Program-made: the position numbers and the translations under genes | Notes under the pieces: model-generated | What the model saw: the letters and a program-made list of their open reading frames with translations, nothing else | Told to the model about the DNA's origin: nothing | Databases searched by the model: none | In this document: positions 8,943 through 16,102 of the stretch, one piece after another | How positions within the stretch are numbered: the stretch's first letter is position 1 | Layout of the letters: every line of letters starts with the position of its first letter | Origin: Corynebacterium tuberculostearicum | GTDB taxonomy: Bacteria > Actinomycetota > Actinomycetes > Mycobacteriales > Mycobacteriaceae | Assembly (NCBI RefSeq): GCF_013408445.1 | Contig: NZ_JACBZL010000001.1 | Span: 2,356,001-2,420,000 of the forward strand | Direction of reading: 5' to 3' | DNA length: 64,000 nucleotides

Positions 8943-10160
8943 ATGTCTGTCCGTACCGTTTGCAGCAACTATGACTCCGTCAAGGATTGGCAGGAGCCGC
9001 TGTATAAGGATCTGCACCAGCACCCGGAGCTATCCATGCAGGAAGAGCGCACGCTGGGCATCATCAAGGACAAGCTTGCCGATCTCGGCTTCCACCACAT
9101 TGAAGTAGGCGGCGGGGTGGTCGGTGTTTTAGAAAACGGTGCCGGGCCAACCGTCATGCTGCGCGCGGATTTCGATGGCCTACCAGTTAAGGAGGCCACC
9201 GGCCTGGATTATGCCTCCACCGATACCGCCGTTGACCAGGAAGGAAACACGGTCCCCGTCATGCACGCCTGCGGCCACGATTCCCACGTGGCCAGCCTGC
9301 TGGGCATGGGCGCGCTCATGGGGCAGGCCACTGACCAGTGGTCCGGCACCCTACAGCTCATTTTCCAGCCGGGCGAGGAGATTGCCGCCGGTGCCCAGTC
9401 CATGGTGGATGACGGACTTGTGGACAAGGTCGCCACGCCCGACGTAGTACTTGGGCAACACGTCTTTGCCAGCAACTTTCCCGCCGGCACCGTGGCGCTG
9501 GCCTCCGGTCCTTTCATGTCCACCGCAGTCAGCATGGACGTCAAGGTTTATGGCCAAGGCTCGCATGGCTCCATGCCGCACCTCAGCGTTGACCCCGTGG
9601 TACTGGCCAGCTCCATTGTCATGCGTTTGCAGACGGTCATCTCCCGCGAGCTCAACCCTTCCGAATTCGGCGTGCTGACCGTGGGAGCCATCAACGCCGG
9701 CTCGAAAGCAAATATCATCCCCTTTGAGGCCAACCTGAAGATCAATGTGCGCGCCTATAGCGAGCAGGTACGCGATAAAATCACCGGCGCCATCGAGCGC
9801 ATTGTCAATGCCGAGTGTCAGGCTGCCGGCAGTCCGCAGCCGGCCGAGTTTACTTATCACGATTCCTACCCGCTTACCAGTAACGATGAGGACACCACGG
9901 AACGCCTTAAGGAAACCTTTGTGTCCTACTTCGGCACCGACCGCGTCCTTGATGCCGAGCCCCTCACCACCTCGGAAGATTTTTCCACCATCGCCCGCGC
10001 TTTCGGCGTTCCCTACTGCTTCTGGGTATTTTCCGGCCGCGAAGAAGAAAAGGATGTCCCCAACCACAGTCCGCACTTCGCTCCGCTGCTCCAGCCCACT
10101 TTACGAACCGGCACCGAAGCCCTTATCGCCGCTGCGATGAGCTACCTAGGAAACAACTAA
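8943..10160 (+). CDS. M20D-family amidohydrolase / aminoacylase
   Basis: A zinc-dependent hydrolase of N-acyl amino acids or related amides. The 405 residues carry the M20D ligands in order: HPELSMQEERT near the N-terminus, HACGHDSHVA (about residues 101-110), PGEEIAAGA (about 144), GQHVF, and a late H in PNHSPHFAP. A dimerisation domain with GSHGSMPH sits in the middle. Start ATG 8943 has TAGGAGGAA 6 nt upstream; longer frames to 8814 lack this. Overall it resembles the Corynebacterium N-alpha-acyl-glutamine aminoacylase (AgaA) and hippurate-hydrolase branches of the family; which substrate it uses is not decidable from sequence. Confidence 0.88.
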   Translation: MSVRTVCSNYDSVKDWQEPLYKDLHQHPELSMQEERTLGIIKDKLADLGFHHIEVGGGVVGVLENGAGPTVMLRADFDGLPVKEATGLDYASTDTAVDQEGNTVPVMHACGHDSHVASLLGMGALMGQATDQWSGTLQLIFQPGEEIAAGAQSMVDDGLVDKVATPDVVLGQHVFASNFPAGTVALASGPFMSTAVSMDVKVYGQGSHGSMPHLSVDPVVLASSIVMRLQTVISRELNPSEFGVLTVGAINAGSKANIIPFEANLKINVRAYSEQVRDKITGAIERIVNAECQAAGSPQPAEFTYHDSYPLTSNDEDTTERLKETFVSYFGTDRVLDAEPLTTSEDFSTIARAFGVPYCFWVFSGREEEKDVPNHSPHFAPLLQPTLRTGTEALIAAAMSYLGNN

Positions 10161-10332
10161 CCGACACGCAGCATTCGGCCGCACGGTCCCATGGTGTTTG
10201 CGGCCATGCCTTTTGGAATGCGCGCTGTATGAGGTGGCGGGGGTAGCCCGTAGGATCTATAACCGCGAATTTGAGCCATGCACCGCTTTCCGACGCCTTC
10301 TCCTTCCCCCACGCCCCAACCTGCAGACCCCT
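10161..10332. other. Intergenic stretch, no gene seen
   Basis: Between the amidohydrolase and the first noncoding element I see only short, unconvincing frames and no clear terminator for the amidohydrolase. Confidence 0.5.
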
Positions 10333-10421
10333 AAAACAGCTCCAACGCCCGGGCCTCGCTTGGGGCCACAGGGCGCTGGAACTGGTTCTCTCTATCTCTC
10401 TTGCGTTCTCTCGAACACGTA
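10333..10421 (-). ncRNA. Candidate small RNA, AG-tract family, copy 3 (short form)
   Basis: Reading the minus strand: a 6-bp hairpin GUGUUC-GAGA-GAACGC (10418-10403) with a GNRA-type loop, then the family core AGAGAGATAGAGAGAACC (to about 10385), then a 14-bp stem (10384-10371 with 10350-10337) followed by TTTTAG. The last stem pairs completely on the minus strand only if G-U pairs are allowed; on the plus strand two positions become A-C mismatches, so the minus strand is favoured. A TTATCT box at 10433-10428 is placed to start transcription near 10421. It is convergent to the amidohydrolase gene and lacks the middle hairpin of the other two copies. Confidence 0.55.
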
Positions 10422-10670
10422 AATTAAAGATAACGCGCTAGGCTGCCATAGGTCTGGTATTTTCCTGTGAATATAGTGGCAATCATTTGGCGGAGGATAA
10501 AAAATAGCTCAATCAGCTTACGGGTATCAAGGTGGAGGCTTTTGGATCGATGAGCCTGATTCACAAGAGGCTTCTTTTGCGTAAGATTCTAGGGAAACTA
10601 CAAGCGCGCTATCGGGTTGGGGTCGACAAGTCTTTAATTGTGCGCCAAGAGCAGTGTCAGAGGAGGAGAG

Positions 10671-11981
10671 ATGGCACAACAATTTGATCCGGAGATGCAT
10701 CGGCAAATGGGTGTCGAGGCGGACGTTGTATTGCGGGTGGGAATGCTCCTAATGGGGGCCGGCACCTCTGGTTATCGCGTACTTAGAGGGATGAAACGGA
10801 GTGCGCGAGCATTGGGGTTTGACCATCTAGATGCCACAGTGGGTCTGACGCAGATTACCTGTACGTTTCACCGCGGCGAATACTTCCGGACGGTCATTGC
10901 TCGGCAACATTCGCCTGCAGTTGATGCCTCTCGGATTGAAGCTTTGGAAGATTTAACCCACAATCGCCTCTACGCAGGGATCACCGCTCAGGAATTAGCG
11001 GCGATGCTGGATACTATTGAGCATAATGTCAAAAAGCGCTGGGGCGGTCTAACTCTTTCTTTCGCTGCCGCGATCGCATGTGCGGCGTTTGCGTATCTTA
11101 ATTTTTTCCCGCTGGAAGCAGTGGGGTTGGTTGCTTTGGCGGCGTTTGCAGGCCAGTTTGTTCGTTATACAGTTCTCCACCGTCACGTTCATCAAATTGG
11201 AGGAGTGATTGCTGGTGGTGCGACGGCAGGCATAGTTTTCTTCTTGTTGACGGAATTCTTCGGGGCTATAGGCTCGGTGGAACCCAGTGAACTGTCCTCG
11301 GGGTTTGTGGCGGCCGTTTTATTCCTGATTCCCGGGTTTCCACTTTTCTCTGCTTTGATCGACATAGCCCGCTTTGATCTTGATGCGGGGATTGTCAGAT
11401 TGGGGTACGCCTTTACCGTCATATTCACGGCGGCTTTCACGGTCTCTATGGTTAGCTGGCTGACAAAACTTAGTCCTGACCCACCTGCACCTGTGCAGGA
11501 TATGCAATGGTTTCTGTTGGCGCCGCTGGCAAGTTTTCTGGGCATTGCTGGGTTTGCTTTTCTTTTTAACTCTTCTCGCCGCATGGTCTTAGTAGCGGCG
11601 TGCGTTGGAACCGTGGCAAATGAGCTTCGTTTGATTCTAATTCACGCGGGAACAACCATTTTCTTTGCAGCCTTTGTGGGTGGATTAATCATCGGGTTGC
11701 TGGGGGCAGTAGCTTCTAAAAGGGCGCGTCTTCCTCGTATTACAACCACCGTTCCGGCCGCGGTGATTATGATCCCAGGGGTGACAATGTTCCGGGCGGT
11801 GTTTTATTTGAACGATGGTCAGATGGATCAAGCGTTGGCCAATGTGGCAACTGGAATGATGGTAGTTGGATCTATTGGTGCCGGTTTGGTGTTTTCTCGC
11901 TTGCTTACTGATAAGGATTGGGCCTTGGGGCGCCTAATTGATTTTGATAAAAAGCTTCCGCAACGGCCTTCTTCCACATGA
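10671..11981 (+). CDS. thrE: Threonine/serine exporter, ThrE family
   Basis: Membrane exporter of threonine and serine. The 436 residues have an N-terminal cytoplasmic domain of about 130 residues (VLRVGMLLMGAGTSGYRVLR, then DATVGLTQITCTFHRGE) typical of the ThrE N-terminal half. About ten membrane helices follow, in the arrangement of the fused ThrE_1/ThrE_2 domains. ATG 10671 is used because AGGAGG lies 4 nt upstream; an in-frame TTG at 10638 has none. It is somewhat shorter than C. glutamicum ThrE. Flanked on both sides by copies of the AG-tract noncoding element, and near a permease of the serine/threonine class at 14.3-15.6 kb. Confidence 0.88.
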   Translation: MAQQFDPEMHRQMGVEADVVLRVGMLLMGAGTSGYRVLRGMKRSARALGFDHLDATVGLTQITCTFHRGEYFRTVIARQHSPAVDASRIEALEDLTHNRLYAGITAQELAAMLDTIEHNVKKRWGGLTLSFAAAIACAAFAYLNFFPLEAVGLVALAAFAGQFVRYTVLHRHVHQIGGVIAGGATAGIVFFLLTEFFGAIGSVEPSELSSGFVAAVLFLIPGFPLFSALIDIARFDLDAGIVRLGYAFTVIFTAAFTVSMVSWLTKLSPDPPAPVQDMQWFLLAPLASFLGIAGFAFLFNSSRRMVLVAACVGTVANELRLILIHAGTTIFFAAFVGGLIIGLLGAVASKRARLPRITTTVPAAVIMIPGVTMFRAVFYLNDGQMDQALANVATGMMVVGSIGAGLVFSRLLTDKDWALGRLIDFDKKLPQRPSST

Positions 11982-12000
11982 TGCCTAGACTCTAGCTAGG

Positions 12001-12142
12001 GAAACGCCTGTGGCCCCCGGTTCCTTTCGGAGCTGGGGGCCACAGGCGTCTCTCATGTCGTTTCCATGTATCGGCAGCTGCCGCCCTGTGGAAACTGCAG
12101 GGGTTCTCTCTATCTCTCTCATATGCGCTCTCTCAAACGCAC
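12001..12142 (-). ncRNA. Candidate small RNA, AG-tract family, copy 1
   Basis: Minus strand order: a 7-bp hairpin UGCGUUU-GAGA-GAGCGCA (12141-12124), the AG-tract core (about 12120-12101), a hairpin closed by GUUUCC/GGAAAC (12095-12090 with 12065-12060) that contains the palindrome CGGCAGCTGCCG, and a long terminal hairpin (12048-12005) followed by TTTCCC. CATACT at 12154-12149 is a plausible -10 box, preceded by CAGCCCAGTGCCC which is shared with copy 2. It lies between thrE and the MFS gene, antisense to the direction of both. The terminal hairpin may also terminate thrE. Confidence 0.55.
12005..12048. terminator. Bidirectional terminator hairpin downstream of thrE
   Basis: CGCCTGTGGCCCCC pairs with GGGGGCCACAGGCG; on the plus strand the inner GGTTCC-TTTC-GGAGCT also pairs, giving about 20 bp. 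It is followed by TCTCTC on the plus side and by TTTCCC on the minus side. It starts 24 nt after the thrE stop. Confidence 0.65.
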
Positions 12143-12379
12143 AATCTCAGTATGGGGCACTGGGCTGTAGCGGCCATGGGGTCCGGCTGTTGGGTTGCTG
12201 TTAGTGGCTGGGAAAGGGGTGGGGAGGGCGTCGGAAAGCAGGTCTGGGGTGGAGATGTGCAACATTGGCGCGTGAAAGTGACGTAGAACATAGTTTGTTT
12301 CTGTAGGGTGGAAGATATGCGCGCAGTCAGGCTGCGCCGTTTCACCTGCTTGTAGAGCTACAGAATCGAGGTGAGGAGC

Positions 12380-13699
12380 ATGTCTCCTCTCACAGCCCAA
12401 CCCCCAACCAAGGACGTTGTGCCGGCGCAGGTAGAGGATGCGGAAGAAACCAGGCGCCAGCATCGTTCGGCCATTAAGGCGGCGTTTATTGGCACCTTCA
12501 TCGAGTGGTTCGACTATGCGGCCTATATCTATATGTCCGCGATTATCTCCCGGGTGTTCTTTCCGGAGATGGAAGGTCGCCGCGCGCTGATTATGACGTT
12601 TGCGCTCTTCGCGCTGTCGTTCCTGGTGCGGCCCTTGGGCGGCATCGTGTGGGGTCACTTTGGTGATAAATACGGGCGCATCCATACGCTGACGGTGTCT
12701 ATTGTGATGATGTCGGTGGCAACTGCGTGCATCGGTTTCCTGCCGGGCTATGCCACCATCGGCTTTGCCGCCTCCATCTTGCTATTGCTGTGCCGCATGG
12801 TGCAGGGCTTTTCCGCAGCCGGTGAGTATGCGGGCGCGGCCACGCATTTGTCTGAGATTGCCCCGGCCGGCAAGCGTGGCATCTATTCGGCGGTGGTGCC
12901 CTCCGCGACGGCCTCGGGCTTGCTCTTGGGCTCGCTCATTGCGGCGCTGCTGACTGGAGTCCTTGATGATGCCGCCCTGGATTCCTGGGGTTGGCGTGTG
13001 CCATTCCTGATTGCGCTGCCTTTGGGTCTATACGGCCTGTGGATTCGCCGCAACACGGAGGAGTCCTCTCACTTTGAGGACCAGGATGAGCCAGAGGAGT
13101 CTCCGCTGCGCGAGGTTCTGAAGTACCCCAAGGCCCTGGCCATTGCCTTTGCGGGCGCGGTGCTCAACGCCATTGGCTTCTACGTCATTTTGACCTACCT
13201 GCCCACCTACCTTTCGGAGGAGCTGGGCATGGCCGCGACGCCGGCGTTTATCGCGTCCTCGGTGGCGTCCGCATTCTATGTGGGCTTTGCCCTGCTCACC
13301 GGCATGCTTTCGGATCGTCTTGGTCGCCGCACGACGATGCTGTGCGCGGCCGCGTTTATGGGCGTGACCATCATTCCGGCCTTCATGCTTCTCGACGGCG
13401 CCGGGCTCCTCCTCGTCATTATCATTCAGGTCTGCTTGGGCGGCGTGCTGGCGCTTAACGACGGCGTCTTGCCCTCCTTCCTTTCCGAACAATTCCCCAC
13501 CCACGTGCGGCTGTCCGGCTTCGCGCTGACGTTTAATACCGCCAACGCCGTATTCGGTGGTACCGCACCGATGATTGCCACCTGGCTTATCGACGTCACT
13601 GGCCTCCAGCTCGCCCCCGCTTTCTACTTGGTGGCCGCGGCGCTGGTGACCGGCATCGCGGTTCTCTTCGCCTCAAAGAAGAATAAGTTGCATGAGTAG
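12380..13699 (+). CDS. MFS transporter, metabolite:H+ symporter type
   Basis: Plasma-membrane symporter of the MHS branch of the major facilitator superfamily. The 439 residues show about 12 helices: the opening AAFIGTFIEWFDYAAYIYMSA, the loop 2-3 motif GHFGDKYGRIHTL, RMVQGFSAAGEYAGAATHLSE in helix 5, and a second half with DRLGRRTTML. These are typical of ProP/ShiA/KgtP-like proteins, which carry betaine, proline, dicarboxylates or aromatic acids. ATG 12380 is preferred (GAGG 8 nt upstream); GTG 12371 is possible. Substrate not determinable. Set between two copies of the AG-tract noncoding element. Confidence 0.88.
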   Translation: MSPLTAQPPTKDVVPAQVEDAEETRRQHRSAIKAAFIGTFIEWFDYAAYIYMSAIISRVFFPEMEGRRALIMTFALFALSFLVRPLGGIVWGHFGDKYGRIHTLTVSIVMMSVATACIGFLPGYATIGFAASILLLLCRMVQGFSAAGEYAGAATHLSEIAPAGKRGIYSAVVPSATASGLLLGSLIAALLTGVLDDAALDSWGWRVPFLIALPLGLYGLWIRRNTEESSHFEDQDEPEESPLREVLKYPKALAIAFAGAVLNAIGFYVILTYLPTYLSEELGMAATPAFIASSVASAFYVGFALLTGMLSDRLGRRTTMLCAAAFMGVTIIPAFMLLDGAGLLLVIIIQVCLGGVLALNDGVLPSFLSEQFPTHVRLSGFALTFNTANAVFGGTAPMIATWLIDVTGLQLAPAFYLVAAALVTGIAVLFASKKNKLHE

Positions 13700-13715
13700 C
13701 ACCTTGCGGTAGTCC

Positions 13716-13863
13716 AAAACGCCTGCGGCCCTCGGAACCTAAATGGAACCGAGGGCCGCAGGCGTCTCTCTCTACAAGGTGTTTCCATGTATCGGCTTAA
13801 AGCCGCCCTCTGGAAACTGAGGGGTTCTCTCTATCTCTCTCGTATGCGCTCTCTCAAACGCAT
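13716..13863 (-). ncRNA. Candidate small RNA, AG-tract family, copy 2
   Basis: Same layout as copy 1 on the minus strand: UGCGUUU-GAGA-GAGCGCA hairpin (13862-13845), AG-tract core, a GUUUCC/GGAAAC hairpin whose inner stem CGGC/GCCG closes on UUUAA, and a GC-rich terminal hairpin (13764-13720) followed by TTTTGG. A CATACT box at 13875-13870 and the preceding CAGCCCCGTACCC are conserved with copy 1. It lies between the convergent ends of the MFS gene and the YrhK-domain gene, so it could also be part of the latter's 3' untranslated region. Confidence 0.55.
13720..13764. terminator. Bidirectional terminator downstream of the MFS gene
   Basis: CGCCTGCGGCCCTCGG and CCGAGGGCCGCAGGCG form a perfect 16-bp stem with a 13-nt loop. 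TTTT follows on the minus strand and TCTCTCTCT on the plus strand, 21 nt after the MFS stop codon. Confidence 0.7.
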
Positions 13864-13964
13864 GATTTAAGTATGGGGTACGGGGCTGCTACTGCAATGG
13901 ATTGCGCCTGATAGGTCGCTGCCAGTTGCTGAATGTTTACTGTTAGCCCGTCTGCCCATTGCGT

Positions 13965-14300
13965 CTAGTAGTCGTAGCTTTCGGCGGTATTGGCGTCCGC
14001 CCCTATGCGCTGCAGGTGCGTGCGGCGCTTCAGGCGGATGGCCGGGCGGGCTGCCATGCCCAGGCTGCCGAGAAGGTAGAAGACGGTGGCGACCATTGAC
14101 ATGCCGGCCAGCGTTAGCACCGAGCCAAGGATGAAGACCACGGAGATAGCGATGTCATTGGCGATGGAAAACGTCTCGTACTTGTTTTTAATTTTGATTT
14201 CGTTGTTCTGTCCGAGCTTAATTTTTAGGTCGGGGTCCTTTTCCTGTTCTGACTTGATGTCTCCCACCCTGCCAGAGAGGAAAAGGCCTTGTTGAACCAT
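13965..14300 (-). CDS. YrhK-domain small membrane protein
   Basis: A 111-residue protein with a polar N-terminus of about 45 residues, then a YETFSIANDIAISVVFILGS segment and a second hydrophobic helix VATVFYLLGSLGMAARPAIR, ending in a basic, polar tail. This two-helix layout with the R-P-x-I-R-L-x-R-R/K end matches the YrhK domain, whose function is unknown. It begins 12 nt after the stop of the upstream HAAAP-type permease, on the same strand, so the two are probably co-transcribed. Confidence 0.75.
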   Translation of the reverse strand: MVQQGLFLSGRVGDIKSEQEKDPDLKIKLGQNNEIKIKNKYETFSIANDIAISVVFILGSVLTLAGMSMVATVFYLLGSLGMAARPAIRLKRRTHLQRIGADANTAESYDY

Positions 14301-14312
14301 GTTTTTGTGGGA

Positions 14313-15632
14313 TTATTGGAACATTCCCCAGATGGTGGCGAAGAGCACGATAAGACCCATGATCGCCACGAAATAGTTGGTCTTGTTGCTGCGGAAGCGC
14401 GCCAGTGCCTCCACGCGGTAGATGACCCAGATGGGCAGCAGGTAGGTCATGAAGGCGAAGAAGACGCCGCCCACGACGGAAATCATATCCAGGATGGAGG
14501 GGTTGAAAATACCCACCAGGGACGTAGCAACAAAGATGAAGAGGTAGGTCCACAGGTCGAGCGTGCGCGTAGACATCTTCTTCGTGGCCTTTGGCGCGGC
14601 CAGGTTGAAGAGGTATTGGGTGCCCTCGATGGTGCCCAGGGCGTGGCCGAAATAGGAGGAGGCCACCGCACAGATCACGACGATGGGCGCCATGTAGGCC
14701 ATAAACGGCGTGCCGGTTTCGTTGGCGAAGTAGGAGAGCACCGGCAGGTTCTTGTCATTAGCCTCCTGCATGCCGTCCGCGCCCATGGCCAGGGCGCAGG
14801 ACCAGACAAAGAACATGGTGAAGATGGTTAGCAGGATGGCGGAGTTGCGGATGACCTTATCGGACTGCGCGTGGTGGTCCGCGCCGTATTCCTTCTCCAT
14901 GCCTAGGGAGAACTGGGAGATGGCGGCGACGAAAGAGAAGGAGAAGACCAAGACTGGAAGGATGAGGATGATGGCCTTGAGCACACCGCCGGCGCTGTGA
15001 TCGCCGGCTTCCATGAAGGAACCCAAGTCCCATTGCGGGATGAGGTAGAGCGATACTGCTGCGAGCGCCACGATGAGTGGGTAGACCACGAACTGTGCAA
15101 TCTTGAGCATGATGGCGTTGCCAAAAGCTAGTGCGAGCGTCATGAGGCCCACGCACAGCGGCGCCAGGATGTAGCGGGAGATTTCCGGGCCACCCAGCTG
15201 GTTGACGATGAAGCTATCGACCGTATTCGTAATCGATACGCCGTAGATAAGTACCACCGGGAAGATGGTGAACCAGTAGATGATGGCGAGGATGATGCCG
15301 TTGCCGCGGCCGAAGAAGTGGGTGAGTACAGCGAGGACATCTTCGCCGTGTAGCGGCGAGTAGCTAATGATCCAGGAGAACGCGCGGTGGGCCAGGTAGG
15401 TCATCGGGAAGATGAGCAGGGTAGCCACCAGCAGCGGGATGAAGCCGAAGCTGCCGGCAGAAATCGGCAAGAAGAGGATACCTGCGCCCACGGCAGTGCC
15501 GAAGAGCGTGATTGTCCACTGGCTATTGACGGCCTTATTGGTGGTCACCTGGCTGCTGTTGGGGGTGTCTGCGCCGCCGGTAGCGGGTGAACTCGCCGGT
15601 GAAGCAGGCGCATTCGCAGTCGTGTGAGACAT
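14313..15632 (-). CDS. Serine/threonine-type amino acid permease, HAAAP/SdaC family
   Basis: Probable proton-coupled importer of hydroxy amino acids. The 439 residues begin with a disordered Ala/Pro/Ser-rich tail of about 35 residues, then QWTITLFGTAVGAGILFLPI, the characteristic first helix with the GAGILFLP signature of this family. About ten further helices follow. ATG 15632 is chosen because AAGGA lies 8 nt upstream; ATG 15641 is an alternative with no spacing for a ribosome binding site. It may work opposite the nearby ThrE exporter in serine/threonine balance, which is inference from proximity. Confidence 0.85.
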   Translation of the reverse strand: MSHTTANAPASPASSPATGGADTPNSSQVTTNKAVNSQWTITLFGTAVGAGILFLPISAGSFGFIPLLVATLLIFPMTYLAHRAFSWIISYSPLHGEDVLAVLTHFFGRGNGIILAIIYWFTIFPVVLIYGVSITNTVDSFIVNQLGGPEISRYILAPLCVGLMTLALAFGNAIMLKIAQFVVYPLIVALAAVSLYLIPQWDLGSFMEAGDHSAGGVLKAIILILPVLVFSFSFVAAISQFSLGMEKEYGADHHAQSDKVIRNSAILLTIFTMFFVWSCALAMGADGMQEANDKNLPVLSYFANETGTPFMAYMAPIVVICAVASSYFGHALGTIEGTQYLFNLAAPKATKKMSTRTLDLWTYLFIFVATSLVGIFNPSILDMISVVGGVFFAFMTYLLPIWVIYRVEALARFRSNKTNYFVAIMGLIVLFATIWGMFQ

Positions 15633-15730
15633 AGAATTCATCCTTCAGTAATTGTGAATGGGCTAACATAAACAATCTATCTGAAGGTTTTGTCGAACGA
15701 AAGCAAATTTGTGATCTAAGTTAAATAAAT

Positions 15731-15769
15731 GTAAAAGACCGCCGCACCAAGGGTGGTGCAGCGGTCTTT
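15731..15769 (-). terminator. Terminator of the degraded betaine-binding-protein gene
   Basis: AAAGACCGCTGCACC and GGTGCGGCGGTCTTT on the minus strand make a 15-bp stem with one G-U pair, followed by TTTACATTT. The wobble pair is only possible on the minus strand. It lies 25 nt past the remnant's stop codon. Confidence 0.7.
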
Positions 15770-15793
15770 GGGAATCTTGCTAAGGTGCCGCAG

Positions 15794-15979
15794 CTAGTCC
15801 GCGATCAGGTTTTCTTCCTTCAGGAAGTCGAGCGCCACGGTGGTGTAGTCCTCGCCATCGACGTCGACGCGGGCGTTAAGTGCCTGCATCTTTTCGTCGG
15901 TAAGCAGCTGCGAAAGGGGAGCGAAGAGCTCTGCAATTTCTGGGTGCTCGTCCAGGGCCTCGGTGGGAGCATCTGGAGC
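15794..15979 (-). pseudogene. C-terminal remnant of a glycine-betaine-type ABC binding protein
   Basis: The minus strand encodes a 61-residue tail without a start codon or export signal. It contains EIAELFAPLSQLL, then DEKMQALNARVDVDGEDYTT and VALDFLKEENLIAD before TAG. The K-M-Q-x-L-N-x-x-V-D-V-D-G-E-D segment is the usual C-terminal end of OpuAC/ProX substrate-binding proteins. The rest of the gene is missing; 40 nt upstream is a terminator-like hairpin at the end of the neighbouring gene. A deletion or recombination seems to have removed the body and any partner permease genes. Confidence 0.6.
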
Positions 15980-16018
15980 GGAGTGATGACGTGTATGGGG
16001 AGGGGGAACATGAAGGAA

Positions 16019-16049
16019 GGCCGCTGCACCGTTTGATGGTGCAGCGGCC
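16019..16049. terminator. Hairpin between the secreted protein gene and the remnant
   Basis: GGCCGCTGCACC and GGTGCAGCGGCC form a perfect 12-bp stem with a 7-nt loop. TTTT follows on the plus strand and TTCCTTC on the minus strand. It lies 54 nt past the stop of the minus-strand secreted protein gene. Confidence 0.6.
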
Positions 16050-16102
16050 TTTTGAAGTGACTGGCTAGGAAACTGTGTCCCTAGGACAGAAGTGGGGAGT
16101 TC

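Noticed and set aside
10333-13875. The AG-tract elements as plus-strand riboswitches or leaders of thrE and the MFS gene
   Set aside because: The small hairpin and copy 3's terminal stem lose pairs on the plus strand (A-C mismatches), and T-runs follow on the minus strand. Copy 1's terminal stem alone pairs slightly better on the plus strand, so a second role as thrE terminator was kept.
10333-13875. The repeated elements as insertion-sequence ends or MITEs
   Set aside because: No terminal inverted repeats with target duplication were seen around the copies, and the conserved parts follow RNA hairpins rather than transposon ends.
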